A stretch of DNA of 64,000 nucleotides, taken from positions 1,927,501-1,991,500 of the forward strand of contig NC_008380.1 of the NCBI RefSeq assembly GCF_000009265.1, written 5' to 3'. This document shows, one piece after another, positions 35,559 through 44,481 of the stretch; within the stretch, counting starts at the first letter, position 1, and the number at the start of each line of letters is the position of its first letter. The translations under genes were made by a program, and so were the position numbers. The DNA is from Rhizobium johnstonii 3841. Lineage in GTDB: Bacteria > Pseudomonadota > Alphaproteobacteria > Rhizobiales > Rhizobiaceae. The notes under the pieces are model-generated. The model searched no databases and was not told the origin of the DNA. It worked only from the letters and a program-made list of their open reading frames with translations.

Positions 35559-38236
35559 GCAACGTGGGATGAACGATCGCGGCGTCGCCGGGAGACGAGC
35601 TTGTCGACCTCGGTCACCAGAACGAGGGAGCTAGCGATCAGCATGCTGAGGCCCCATTCAAGAGGCGTGATCGGCGAAAGGCCGAGCGTTCTGCTGAGCC
35701 ACGGTATGTACATCGCGGAGATGTGGATCATCTGGGCGGCGAGCACGCAGAGGAGCAGGAAGCGGTTCCGAAGGATATCGACGGAGAATATCGATCGTCT
35801 TTCGGAGGAACTTGCCAGGGTCTGGACGTTCTCGAACATCACGAAGATGAGAAGTGTTATGTTGCGGGCTTCGGGAACGCCATATCCGTGCGCGAGCATC
35901 CACTGGAAGGCGAGGAAGGCGCCCGCGCCGATGACGAGCGTCGATTGGACGACGCGCCGGATCATCAACCGGTCGAGGAGAGGCTCGAGCGGAGAACGTG
36001 GCGGCCCCGCCAGCTCGTCTCCTTCCGGATTTCCGCCTGCAAGGGCGACGTCCTGGATGCCGTTTGTCACGAGATTGAGCCATAGAAGCTGAACAGCGAG
36101 GAGTGGCATGGGCAGGCCGAATGGCAGCGCGAGCATGAAGAGCAGGACCTCGGCGGCGCCTGTTGCGACCGACATCAGCACCACCTTGCGGATGTTGCGA
36201 TAGGCTGCCCGCCCCTCGGCGATCCCCGCGACGATGGATGCGAAGTTATCGTCCGTGACGACGAGATCGGCACTTTCCTTTGCTACCTCGGTTCCCCTGA
36301 GCCCCATTGCGACACCGACATGCGCCTTCTTCAACGCTGGACCGTCGTTCACACCGTCTCCGGTCACGGCGACGATGTGGCCATTGCGGATCAGGGATCC
36401 GACGATCGCCGATTTCTGCGCCGGCTGCACGCGGGCGTAGATGCGGGCCTCTCTCGTAATCTCGTCCAGCCGTTGGTCGCCCGCTCGGGCGGCTTCATCG
36501 ATGTCGCTGCCAGAGACGACCTGGCCCGCGTGAAAGCTCAAGCCGCAATCTCTGGCAATCGCGGCAGCGGTCCGCGGGTCGTCCCCGGTCACCATCACGA
36601 CCTGCACACCGGCCGCGTGGCAATCTTTCATAGCGTTCGGCACTTCAGGTCGAACCGGGTCCTGTAGTCCGGCCAGGCCCAAGAACACGAGATCGACAAG
36701 GTGACCGTGTCCGAGGCTTCCGGCGAGCGTCGCGCCGACTTCCCCTTCGGCGAACGCGAGCACCCTGAGGCCCCGAGCGGCCATTTCTTCCTTCTGCGCC
36801 AAAAGCGATGCACGGTCGATTTCGACTACGTTTCCTGCGGAGTCCATGCGATCAGACATTTCTATGAGGACCTCCGACGCCCCCTTGACGAAGAGATGGA
36901 TCCGATCGCTGCCGTGGTGGAAGGATGCAGCGTATTTGTGCTCGGGCTCGTAGGCGATCCTTGCCGCCAGCGGGTATCGGTCGTTCAGCTCTTCCTGTCC
37001 CAGCCCCGCCTTTCGGCCTGCTGCAAGAAGCGCCACGTCGACCGTGTCGCCGGCAGCGACCCAGAGATCGTCATGGCGAGCCAGGGTTCCTTCGTTTGCG
37101 AGCAGTGCAGCGCGTAGCAGCCTGCGCGCCCTCTCGCGGACAAGGTCGCTGTGCAGGCCGCTCGCCCTGATCTCGCACTTGTCGAGATCGGCGTGGGCGT
37201 CCAGGGCAATGTCCGTTCCGTCCGGCAGGCGAATTTCGGTCACTGTCTGTACGTTGCTGGTCAAGGTCCCTGTCTTGTCCGTGGCGATCATCGTGGTCGA
37301 ACCCAGGGCCTCCACGGCCGGCATGCTTCGGACGATGACGTTGCGGGCGGCCATCCGCCGCATGCTGACGGCAAGCGCGATGGAGATGGCGATCGGAAGG
37401 CCTTCCGGAACAGCGCTCACCGCCAGACCTACGGACATCATGACTAGATCGTGCAGAGCAAGGCCCCGCATGAAGCCCGCGAGGACCAGCACCAATGCAG
37501 CCAATCCTACGAAAACCGCGAGCGCGTTCGTGAACTTCGCCAGACGGGCGACGAGCGGGGGCTGCGACGAAGTGGCTCTTCCCAACTCGACGGCGATGCC
37601 GCCAAGCATGGTCGCGGTACCCGTAGCGGTCACGACGCCTTTGGCTCGCCCGCGTGTCACAAGGGAACCCGCGAGCAGCAGCAAGGAATTGCGGGTTACA
37701 TCCGACGAGCCTTCGACAATAGGCCCTTTGGGGACCGGCTTCGACTCGCCGGTCAGAAGTGACTCGTCGCACCGGAGGTCACTTGCATCGACAAGCCTCA
37801 GATCGGCAGGGATTCGGTCGCCGGATTCCAGAAGGACGAGATCGCCGACGACCAGCCGTTTGGCCTCGATCCTACTAGCCACGCCGTCCCGGATGACCTT
37901 GGCCGACGGCTGCTCAAGCTTTCTAAGGGCTGCAGCCGCTCGATCCGCCGAATACTCCTGGTAGGTGCCGATGGAGGCATTGATCAGAAGCACGACGAAA
38001 ATGAACAGGGCGTCTTCGATCCTGCCGGTCGCAAACGAGAGCGCCGATGCCAGCAAAAGAATATAGATGATCGGGTTGCGAAATTGAATGAGGAAGACCT
38101 TCAGCGGCGATGGGGGCTCAGGCTCGGGCAGCGTGTTAGGTCCGAGCTCGGCGAGGCGTGCCTCGGCCTCGACGCTCGTCAGTCCGTTCGTCTTGGGCGT
38201 CGTGGGGGCGGGTGTCTGCGCCGTAAGATTCATCAT
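35555..38236 (-). CDS. P2-type cation-transporting ATPase
   Basis: 893 residues. The cation-ATPase N-domain, actuator motif LLTGESKPV, membrane motif PEGLP (277-281, in AVPEGLPIAIS) and phosphorylated Asp320 (DKTGTLT) identify a PacL/Ca2+-type pump rather than a heavy-metal one. TGDGVNDGPALKKAHVG and ten predicted helices complete it. The ion could be Ca2+, Mn2+ or H+; the sequence alone does not settle it. A FixK-type box lies 73 bp upstream. Confidence 0.92.
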   Translation of the reverse strand: MMNLTAQTPAPTTPKTNGLTSVEAEARLAELGPNTLPEPEPPSPLKVFLIQFRNPIIYILLLASALSFATGRIEDALFIFVVLLINASIGTYQEYSADRAAAALRKLEQPSAKVIRDGVASRIEAKRLVVGDLVLLESGDRIPADLRLVDASDLRCDESLLTGESKPVPKGPIVEGSSDVTRNSLLLLAGSLVTRGRAKGVVTATGTATMLGGIAVELGRATSSQPPLVARLAKFTNALAVFVGLAALVLVLAGFMRGLALHDLVMMSVGLAVSAVPEGLPIAISIALAVSMRRMAARNVIVRSMPAVEALGSTTMIATDKTGTLTSNVQTVTEIRLPDGTDIALDAHADLDKCEIRASGLHSDLVRERARRLLRAALLANEGTLARHDDLWVAAGDTVDVALLAAGRKAGLGQEELNDRYPLAARIAYEPEHKYAASFHHGSDRIHLFVKGASEVLIEMSDRMDSAGNVVEIDRASLLAQKEEMAARGLRVLAFAEGEVGATLAGSLGHGHLVDLVFLGLAGLQDPVRPEVPNAMKDCHAAGVQVVMVTGDDPRTAAAIARDCGLSFHAGQVVSGSDIDEAARAGDQRLDEITREARIYARVQPAQKSAIVGSLIRNGHIVAVTGDGVNDGPALKKAHVGVAMGLRGTEVAKESADLVVTDDNFASIVAGIAEGRAAYRNIRKVVLMSVATGAAEVLLFMLALPFGLPMPLLAVQLLWLNLVTNGIQDVALAGGNPEGDELAGPPRSPLEPLLDRLMIRRVVQSTLVIGAGAFLAFQWMLAHGYGVPEARNITLLIFVMFENVQTLASSSERRSIFSVDILRNRFLLLCVLAAQMIHISAMYIPWLSRTLGLSPITPLEWGLSMLIASSLVLVTEVDKLVSRRRRDRSSHVA

Positions 38237-38308
38237 GGTCTCCGGACTTGTCGCAACGATTTCATTGAAAGCTCGCGCGACAGCCTATGTGCACCCGCGC
38301 GCGGGGCA

Positions 38309-38322
38309 TTGACCGGGATCAA
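38309..38322. promoter_or_regulatory. FixK/FNR-type box (P2-ATPase / DksA-like)
   Basis: TTGAC-CGGG-ATCAA, 73 bp before the P2-ATPase start on one side and 151 bp before the DksA-like gene on the other. It is identical to the box at 43316. Confidence 0.82.
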
Positions 38323-38472
38323 GGAGCTCCGATCGGACTGAGATATGCTGCGGATGATTTGTGGACCGCGGCTTATGCGGCCAATGCGTTTCGAAGACGC
38401 TGCGCTTGGATCGGTTTCCGACGATGCCGTGTGGGGGCCAGCATTGGTTAGGCAGGATTGGAAGGCACTAAA

Positions 38473-38796
38473 ATGAACAAAAGCTCAGTACAGACCGTGT
38501 TGCAGACAATGAAGGATGACCTTGCCCGTCGTCTCGGAGCGATCGGTGCGGATCTCAGCGTCGCGCTTGAGAAGGACAGCGAGGAGCGCGCGACCCAGGT
38601 TGAAAACGATGAGGTTCTTCGCGAGATGCAAGCCGAGGGGCACAACCAGATCGCGGCCATCGACGCGGCGATCGGCAGGCTGAACGACGATACATATGGG
38701 AAATGCGTCAAATGCCACAATCGGATCGGCAAGGAGCGGCTAACTGCGGTCCCCTATACGCCGTTCTGCATCGATTGCGCAAAATCGTTCCGCTGA
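38473..38796 (+). CDS. DksA/TraR-type zinc-finger protein
   Basis: 107 residues from ATG 38473. A coiled-coil-like N-terminal half ends in a C4 zinc finger: CVKCHNRIGKERLTAVPYTPFCIDC (split here as CVKC and CIDC, spaced as C-x2-C-x17-C-x2-C). Short DksA paralogues of this kind bind RNA polymerase through its secondary channel; the DxxDxA tip is not clearly conserved, so the effect may differ from DksA. It is 28 bp ahead of a P1B-type ATPase and probably in its operon. Confidence 0.87.
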   Translation: MNKSSVQTVLQTMKDDLARRLGAIGADLSVALEKDSEERATQVENDEVLREMQAEGHNQIAAIDAAIGRLNDDTYGKCVKCHNRIGKERLTAVPYTPFCIDCAKSFR

Positions 38797-38824
38797 GACT
38801 TCTGGATTGATGGGAGGGTGAGAG

Positions 38825-40687
38825 GTGGCTACAGCGGCGGCATGGTGGGGTGGTAAGTGGATGTGGCATCAGGGCGGGATGTTGCGACTGAGGAAAGCGG
38901 GCTCCCGGTCGGGTCTTCTGGTACTGTCGTCGCTCCTTGCGCTCGCGGCCGCATTCGCCTTCTATCTCGCGGGTCACGGCCTTGGGTATCGATTAATCCT
39001 GGTGGGCTGCACCAGCCTGATTCTGCTGTCTCTTTGCATTGAGATCGCCAAGAAGCTGCGGAAGCAGGAATACGGCCTGGATCTGATCGCGGCGATGGCC
39101 ATGGGATCGTCCTTGTGGTTCGGCGAATATCTTGCCGGAGCGATCGTCGGTCTCATGTATTCCGGCGGTCAGTTTCTGGAGGCATACGCACATCGTCGCG
39201 CCGACGAGGGCATGTCGGCTTTGCTGGCGCAAGTACCGCGGACGGCCCTGCGGCTTGCCGGAACCGGTTTCGAAGAAATTCCGATCGAGAAGGTCGCAGT
39301 CGGCGACGTGCTCCTAATACGCAAGGGCGACGTTGTACCGACCGACGGAGCCCTCGTCGGCGAAGTCGCGACGATCGACCAGGCGGTGCTGACCGGAGAG
39401 CCTTTCCCGGTGCGCATCGCCAAGGGGGGCAACATTTCGAGCGGCGCAACGAACGAGGGGGACGCGATTGAAATTCGTGTTGTGAGCCGTGCAGAGGACA
39501 GCACCTATGCCGGAATAGTCAGGCTCGTGGAAGCATCGAGGCGCTCCAAGGCGAAGCTGATGCGTCTCGCCGACCGGTTCTCGCTCTGGTTCCTGGTCGC
39601 AACCATCGCCATTGCAGGAGTCTCGGCAATTATGTCAGGCGACATGTCGCGCATCGTGGCCGTGCTGGTCGTCGCCACGCCCTGTCCTTTGATCCTGGCC
39701 GTGCCCGTCGCACTTGCGGCTGGCACTTCAAAAGCCGCCAAGGAGGGCGTTCTGGTGAAGGGCGCGGGACCTCTCGAAGCCCTCGCACAGGCCACTGTGG
39801 CGGTGTTCGACAAGACGGGGACGCTCACCGCGGGACAGCCGGAAGTCGGCGTGATAGCAGGCCCGGAGCATCCCGACAGGATCCTGCGGCTGGCCGCCTC
39901 GCTGGACCAGGCGTCGGGCCATGTGGTCGGACGCGCGCTGGTGGACGAGGCGCATAGACGTGGGTTGGTACTGAGTCGCCCATCGGAGGTGACCGAGACC
40001 GCGGGATTCGGAATCTCCGGGATCGTCGATGGGGTGCGTGTCGGCGTCGGAGGAGACACGTATTTCGGAGAGGCGCCGCCGTCCGGGCTTAACGGGTCAG
40101 GCAGCGCGATGCGTGTGATGGTGCTGTTTGACGGCACGCTGGCTGGGACGATCACGCTCGAAGACCGGCTTCGCAAAGACGCTGTCCAACTCGTCACCCA
40201 GCTCAGGGCGTCAGGAATCTCTCGAGTAGTCCTGGCTTCTGGCGACGAGTTGGCTATCGCGACAGCCATAGCTCGCTCGCTGGGCTTGGACGACGTCGCG
40301 GCGAGGCTCGCTCCCGCAGACAAAGTCGCAGTCATCGAAAAGGAACGCGTCCACGGGAAAGTGCTGATGGTCGGCGACGGCGTGAACGACGCGCCAGCGC
40401 TGGCGGCAGCCGATGTAGGAATCGCGGTAGGCGTCGAGAACCTTGCGGCGGCCGCGGAGGCCGCGGATATCGTGCTCGTCCGGGACGACCTCACCAAGAT
40501 AGCGACGGCGATCGGCATCGCGCGTCGTTCGCGCAAGATCGCGCTTCAAAGCATCTATGCCGGCATAGGTCTCTCGCTCCTCGCGATGGGGTTCGCGGGA
40601 GCGGGATACCTTCCGCCAGTCGGCGGGGCATTGCTTCAGGAGGCCATCGACGTGGCGGTCATTCTCAACGCCCTTCGCGCTCTCTAA
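38825..40687 (+). CDS. P1B-type ATPase with TPC motif, no metal-binding domain
   Basis: 620 residues from GTG 38825 behind GGGAGGGTGAG. Actuator motif LTGEPFPV, membrane motif TPCPL (285-289) and phosphorylated Asp329 (DKTGTLT) are clear, as is [10 protein letters not shown]. It lacks an N-terminal HMA domain, His stretch or C-terminal hemerythrin domain. TPC pumps differ from the CPC (Cu) and SPC (Co) groups; a rhizobial TPC pump, Nia, is linked to Ni and Fe. Substrate is therefore uncertain. It ends tail to tail with a universal stress gene (4-bp overlap). Confidence 0.88.
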   Translation: MATAAAWWGGKWMWHQGGMLRLRKAGSRSGLLVLSSLLALAAAFAFYLAGHGLGYRLILVGCTSLILLSLCIEIAKKLRKQEYGLDLIAAMAMGSSLWFGEYLAGAIVGLMYSGGQFLEAYAHRRADEGMSALLAQVPRTALRLAGTGFEEIPIEKVAVGDVLLIRKGDVVPTDGALVGEVATIDQAVLTGEPFPVRIAKGGNISSGATNEGDAIEIRVVSRAEDSTYAGIVRLVEASRRSKAKLMRLADRFSLWFLVATIAIAGVSAIMSGDMSRIVAVLVVATPCPLILAVPVALAAGTSKAAKEGVLVKGAGPLEALAQATVAVFDKTGTLTAGQPEVGVIAGPEHPDRILRLAASLDQASGHVVGRALVDEAHRRGLVLSRPSEVTETAGFGISGIVDGVRVGVGGDTYFGEAPPSGLNGSGSAMRVMVLFDGTLAGTITLEDRLRKDAVQLVTQLRASGISRVVLASGDELAIATAIARSLGLDDVAARLAPADKVAVIEKERVHGKVLMVGDGVNDAPALAAADVGIAVGVENLAAAAEAADIVLVRDDLTKIATAIGIARRSRKIALQSIYAGIGLSLLAMGFAGAGYLPPVGGALLQEAIDVAVILNALRAL

Positions 40688-41505
40688 TGGGCGAGAAGCA
40701 CCGGCAGATCGGCCTTGACGAGCAGTTCCCGAGTAACGCCGCCAAGGATGAATTCACGAAGCCGCGAATGGCCAAACCCGCCCGCGACCAGAAGGTCCGC
40801 CTTTCGTTCCCGCGCGGCCGATTGGATGGCGGCTGTCGCGGTCTCGCCGCCTGCCTGGATCGAAACGTCTTCCACGTCGAATCCCGAGTGTTTCAACGAG
40901 GCGATCAGGAGCGCGCGGTTCGCCTCGTCGATCTCCTTGTCGTCGGTGATCGAGATGACCTGCACCTTGGTCGCGCGCTCGATGAAGATGCGTGCGCAGG
41001 AAAGGGCGCGCGCCGCGGTGGCGCTGCCGTCCCAGGCAACGGCGATCGTGTCCACACGAGAGCAGACGCTGGTCGCAGGAAATAGTACTAGGGGGCGGCC
41101 GCTTCCGAACAGCAGCGTCTCGGAAAGCTGTCGGGACAGTTCCGAAGCCTCGACGATGGAGAGGTCGTGGCACCTGGCAATTTCGGAAAAGCGTTCATAG
41201 ACGAACGGTTCCCGGACCTCGAATCCGTGGATTCGCACCTCGAAGCCAGTTTCCGAAATAGCGTCGGTGACGTGTTCCCGCAGCGAATTCCCGCTGTCCC
41301 GGCTATACCCCTCTGCTTGTCCCCGCCATGTGTCGACATCGATAAAAGTGGGAAAGGGCTGATGGACCTGGGGGATCCGGACTTGCGGGATGCTGGCGAC
41401 GAGATCGGCGTCGTTCTGCCGAGCGAGGTCGATCGCGTTGTCGACTATGGTAAAGGAACTCGGGTCGGGATAGGTCGATAACGGGAGATGGAACTGCGGC
41501 TTCAT
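40684..41505 (-). CDS. Tandem universal stress protein
   Basis: 273 residues with two Usp domains, the second (about 150-273) carrying DTIAVAWDGSATAARALSCA and KADLLVAGGFGHSRLREFILGGVTRELL, the nucleotide-binding loop. The first domain is degenerate. It is divergent from the flavin-nucleotide-binding gene across a gap holding a FixK-type box at equal distance from both starts. It is a different lineage from the universal stress gene at 34655. Confidence 0.92.
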   Translation of the reverse strand: MKPQFHLPLSTYPDPSSFTIVDNAIDLARQNDADLVASIPQVRIPQVHQPFPTFIDVDTWRGQAEGYSRDSGNSLREHVTDAISETGFEVRIHGFEVREPFVYERFSEIARCHDLSIVEASELSRQLSETLLFGSGRPLVLFPATSVCSRVDTIAVAWDGSATAARALSCARIFIERATKVQVISITDDKEIDEANRALLIASLKHSGFDVEDVSIQAGGETATAAIQSAARERKADLLVAGGFGHSRLREFILGGVTRELLVKADLPVLLAH

Positions 41506-41561
41506 GCTGGCCTCCTGAGATTAAACTTCCGTCATGATGCATGCCGCAGAGAGAGTTCGCA

Positions 41562-41575
41562 TTGAGCTTTGTCAA
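41562..41575. promoter_or_regulatory. FixK/FNR-type box (divergent usp / flavin protein)
   Basis: TTGAG-CTTT-GTCAA, 57 bp before the minus-strand usp and 60 bp before the plus-strand gene, so one box can serve both. Confidence 0.7.
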
Positions 41576-41634
41576 GGCCGCGGCGCAACGAAGCTCCTAT
41601 GATCGTGTCTTCATTAGAGCTGGAGGACACGGCC

Positions 41635-42093
41635 ATGACGATCAAGCTGACGGAGATCAACCCCGGTGAGTGCTACCGAATCCTTGAGAACGAGCGCTTC
41701 GGTCATCTGGCATGCTGCAAGGATGGACAGCCTTACGTGGCAGCGATCTATTTCGCCTTTTCCAGCGGCGTCGCCTATAGCTTCACCATGCCCGGCAAGA
41801 AGCTCGACTGGATGCGGGGAAACGACAAGGTCTGCCTTCACGTCGAGCAGCGTTCGAGCGCCGGCGGGTGGACGAGCGTCGTCGTCGAAGGCAGGTTCGA
41901 GGAGTTTCCTGACAGCGACGCGCGACCAAGCGAAAGGCTCCATGCGTGGTCGCTTCTCCAAAAGTATTCGGACTGGTGGGAGATCGGCTCAATGAAGCCT
42001 CATGAGGTCCCCATGCCCGACGGTTCTCCTCACGTCTTCTACGGCATTGCCGTCACGGCCGTGTCGGGACGGTGCGCAATCAGAACGGAATGA
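41635..42093 (+). CDS. Pyridoxamine-phosphate-oxidase-fold flavin-nucleotide-binding protein
   Basis: 152 residues from ATG 41635 behind CTGGAGGACAC. The split-barrel fold is shown by ENERFGHLACCKDGQPYVAAIYFAF, YSFTMPGKKLDWMRGNDKVCLHVE and SVVVEGRFEEF, matching the Pyridox_ox_2 (NimA-like) group that binds FMN or F420/haem. A redox or reductase role under microoxia is inferred. It likely shares an operon with the small gene 46 bp downstream. Confidence 0.85.
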   Translation: MTIKLTEINPGECYRILENERFGHLACCKDGQPYVAAIYFAFSSGVAYSFTMPGKKLDWMRGNDKVCLHVEQRSSAGGWTSVVVEGRFEEFPDSDARPSERLHAWSLLQKYSDWWEIGSMKPHEVPMPDGSPHVFYGIAVTAVSGRCAIRTE

Positions 42094-42139
42094 CCGTCAA
42101 TGCTCGAGCCGAAACCACATCCTACAAACGGAGCACCAC

Positions 42140-42511
42140 ATGCTATATTTTCCCAGTCTCCATCCGAGCGCCATATTCACCTCCAACCTCGCACCCATCG
42201 TTCGCACGGGGTTCCTGATTCAAGACGAGATCTTCGCCGCGTCGGCCAGTGTAACCACGGATTTGACGGCGTCCGCTGCTCGACGCGGGCTTCGATGCTC
42301 TGAATTCCTGGCGCGACTCGCCTGCAGTATCGACAACGGCGATACAGTCGCGGTTCTTTCGGACTTCGTCGAGAGCGAGCTGGAGGTATATCCTGTGGAG
42401 GTGGCGCGGTTCTTTGAGACAGGGTCACGACTGTTGGCACACTCGGCCGAACTGTATCGTGACGTCGCGGCCGGTCAGGTCGGGGAGGCTGAAGCGAAGA
42501 CGGTCGTGTGA
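42140..42511 (+). CDS. Hypothetical protein, possibly phasin-like
   Basis: 123 residues from ATG 42140 (GGAGCACCAC-like site upstream). Mostly helical, with no signal or membrane segment. The C-terminal helix ARFFETGSRLLAHSAELYRDVAAGQ is faintly phasin-like, but the protein is shorter and the resemblance weak. It follows the flavin-binding gene and probably belongs to the same FixK-controlled unit. Confidence 0.6.
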   Translation: MLYFPSLHPSAIFTSNLAPIVRTGFLIQDEIFAASASVTTDLTASAARRGLRCSEFLARLACSIDNGDTVAVLSDFVESELEVYPVEVARFFETGSRLLAHSAELYRDVAAGQVGEAEAKTVV

Positions 42512-42523
42512 AACGTGCGGCGG

Positions 42524-42906
42524 TCACCGGGTCGCTCGCAAGACGAGCACGGAGCATGGTGCGCGCTGCACGACATGGTCCACGACCGAGCCGAAGACCC
42601 GGTCGAGCACGTCATCCCGGTGAAAGGCGATCACGACGAGATCTGCGATGGTCTCCTTCACGACGGCGACGATGACCTGAGACGGGTGCCCGCAGACGGG
42701 TGCCCGCGCGGACGTGTATCGAAGCAGGAGTGTCGGTCGACCGCAGAGCTTCCGAAAGTCTGGTCTCGGCGGCGGCCATCACCTCGACCGCCCAATCGTC
42801 CGGCGAGGCCGGCGAGGGCAGGCCGTCTACCGCGTGAACGAGGTGGAGGCTTCCGTTGGGGGCGAGCTGGAGCATGCGTTGCCGGGATCCTCTGGCGATG
42901 ACGCAG
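42524..42906 (-). pseudogene. Broken universal stress protein gene
   Basis: Two reading frames together give a Usp domain. The 5' part reads LQLAPNGSLHLVHAVDGLPSPA and SEALRSTDTPASIHVRAGT, and the 3' part, in another frame, reads ADLVVIAFHRDDVLDRVFG and APCSVLVLRATR to a stop at 42524. The frame changes at a 14-bp tandem duplication (42680-42707). No start codon is found upstream of ATG 42875, so the N-terminus is also lost. It follows the gene at 42925 in the same direction. Confidence 0.72.
42680..42707. repeat. 14-bp tandem duplication inside Usp pseudogene
   Basis: AGACGGGTGCCCGC occurs twice in direct succession (42680-42693, 42694-42707), at the point where the Usp reading frame is lost. 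Confidence 0.85.
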
Positions 42907-42924
42907 ACGACTGTGGCGAATATC

Positions 42925-43224
42925 TCAGTATATGTCTTTTCCAGACAGGCTGACGAACTCGGTGGTCAGTCCATCGCCATGCGCTTCCTTGAGAAGCCGA
43001 TCGGCGCTCATGATGTCGAGACACATGGTGCCAGGGAAGGATTGCCGGAGCGCGCAGCAGAAATGGTCTCTCGCCCATGCCTGGCCTCGCGGCGTCGCCG
43101 CCGTCACCTCCCAGCGATCCTCGTCTCGACGTCCGAGAACAAGGTCTGCGGACACTCGCTCGACCGGAGGAATGGTCGTGGCTACGTCGGTTGCTGTCTT
43201 GCGTGCCTTTTCTTGTTCGCGCAT
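42925..43224 (-). CDS. Hypothetical protein under FixK-type control
   Basis: 99 residues. AAAGGAGACGGAC precedes ATG 43224, a strong ribosome site, and a FixK-type box lies 69 bp upstream. The body has a plausible mixed fold (LVLGRRDEDRWEVTAATPRG, RDHFCCALRQSFPGT, then MSADRLLKEAHGDGLTTEFVSL) with no signal or membrane segment. No family was recognised. The broken Usp gene follows it with no gap. Confidence 0.62.
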   Translation of the reverse strand: MREQEKARKTATDVATTIPPVERVSADLVLGRRDEDRWEVTAATPRGQAWARDHFCCALRQSFPGTMCLDIMSADRLLKEAHGDGLTTEFVSLSGKDIY

Positions 43225-43292
43225 GTCCGTCTCCTTTGGATGAGGTCGTGGCGCCGTGTCCAGAAGCCTATCTGCCCCGCGGCGTTCCGTCT

Positions 43293-43306
43293 TTGACGAG
43301 CGTCAA
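43293..43306. promoter_or_regulatory. FixK/FNR-type box (hypothetical 99-aa gene)
   Basis: TTGAC-GAGC-GTCAA, a perfect palindrome in the arms, 69 bp before the minus-strand gene at 43224. Confidence 0.83.
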
Positions 43307-43315
43307 TCCGGATGT

Positions 43316-43329
43316 TTGACCGGGATCAA
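43316..43329. promoter_or_regulatory. FixK/FNR-type box (alcohol dehydrogenase)
   Basis: TTGAC-CGGG-ATCAA, 61 bp before the GTG start of the alcohol dehydrogenase. It is one of a pair, 23 bp from the box serving the opposite gene. Confidence 0.83.
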
Positions 43330-43389
43330 GTCGAGGTCGGGAAGGTAGTGATACGATCATAGCGGTGGCACGTGCCGATGGAGGGAAAC

Positions 43390-44373
43390 GTGAGGGCGAT
43401 GGTACTTGAACAGGTGCGACGTCCGCTTCGTCTCGTGGAGCTGCCTGACCCGCCAGCGCCGCCCGGCCAGGTCGTCGTCAAGGTGGAGGCCTGCGGCGTC
43501 TGCCGGACGGACCTTCACGTCTGCGACGGAGACCTCTCCCAGCCAAAGCTTCCTCTCGTTCCTGGGCATGAGATTGTGGGAACCGTGATCGCAACCGGCG
43601 AGGGCGCTCCCGGTCGTCTTGTCGGTCGAAAAATCGGAGTACCCTGGCTGGGCCACACCTGCGGGCACTGCGAATATTGCCGCGAGGGTCGCGAGAACCT
43701 GTGCGACGAGCCTGGCTTCACTGGGTACACCATCGACGGCGGCTTCGCGACGCATGCGGTTGTCGAGGCGGGCTACGCGTTCGAACTGCCTGACGATACG
43801 GACCCTGTGGCGACCGCTCCTCTTCTGTGCGCGGGCCTCATCGGGTGGCGATCCCTGAAGATGGCGGGCGAGGGGAGGACGATCGGCATCTACGGGTTCG
43901 GCGCGGCCGCCCACATCCTCGTGCAGGTATGCAAGCATCGAGGCCAGAGCGTCTATGCATTCGTGCGTGCCGGAGACGAGGCCGGGCGGAAGTTCGCGCT
44001 TGACCTTGGCGCCGTCTGGGCCGGGTTCTCCGGTGAAAGGCCGCCGGTGCCGCTCGACGCCGCCATCATCTTCGCGCCGGCCGGCGAACTCGTGCCGATG
44101 GCGCTCGACATAGTGCGGAAGGGCGGAACGGTGGTCTGCGGCGGCATCCACATGTCGGACATCCCAAGCATGCCCTACCGTCTGCTCTGGGGTGAGCGGC
44201 GAGTGGTCTCGGTGGCGAATCTGACCCGGAACGACGGAACCGAATTCTTCTCGATCGCGAAGGCGGCCGGCGTCCGATGCGTCACCAGCGTCTACGCTCT
44301 CGAGCACGCGAACGATGCCCTCGACGACCTGCGAGCAGGCCGCCTCACCGGCGCAGCCGTCATCGTTCCGTAG
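43390..44373 (+). CDS. Zinc-dependent alcohol dehydrogenase
   Basis: 327 residues; GTG 43390 is preferred because GGAGG lies six bases before it, although ATG at 43378 or 43399 is possible. Catalytic zinc ligands are the Cys in EACGVCRTDLH and the His-Glu in PGHEIVG. The structural zinc loop is CGHCEYCREGRENLC, and the nucleotide motif is GIYGFGAAAH (a variant of GxGxxG). It belongs to the medium-chain AdhA-like group. It could reoxidise NADH by making alcohol under oxygen limitation, or oxidise alcohols. Confidence 0.91.
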   Translation: MRAMVLEQVRRPLRLVELPDPPAPPGQVVVKVEACGVCRTDLHVCDGDLSQPKLPLVPGHEIVGTVIATGEGAPGRLVGRKIGVPWLGHTCGHCEYCREGRENLCDEPGFTGYTIDGGFATHAVVEAGYAFELPDDTDPVATAPLLCAGLIGWRSLKMAGEGRTIGIYGFGAAAHILVQVCKHRGQSVYAFVRAGDEAGRKFALDLGAVWAGFSGERPPVPLDAAIIFAPAGELVPMALDIVRKGGTVVCGGIHMSDIPSMPYRLLWGERRVVSVANLTRNDGTEFFSIAKAAGVRCVTSVYALEHANDALDDLRAGRLTGAAVIVP

Positions 44374-44385
44374 CCGCCATCCTCG

Positions 44386-44399
44386 TTGACGAGGATCAA
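44386..44399. promoter_or_regulatory. FixK/FNR-type box (Deg protease)
   Basis: TTGAC-GAGG-ATCAA, 83 bp before the Deg/HtrA-type gene, just after the alcohol dehydrogenase stop. Confidence 0.82.
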
Positions 44400-44481
44400 T
44401 GCGGATCGTTCGGGGAAAACGGAAGCTTCTTGGTCAAGACGTCCGTCGACAAGCGGCGGCGCTTTCGCGAGGAGATCAGAC

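Noticed and set aside
39505..40536. 343-residue open frame antisense to the TPC-type ATPase
   Set aside because: Ser/Thr/Ala-rich mirror frame of a well-supported gene.
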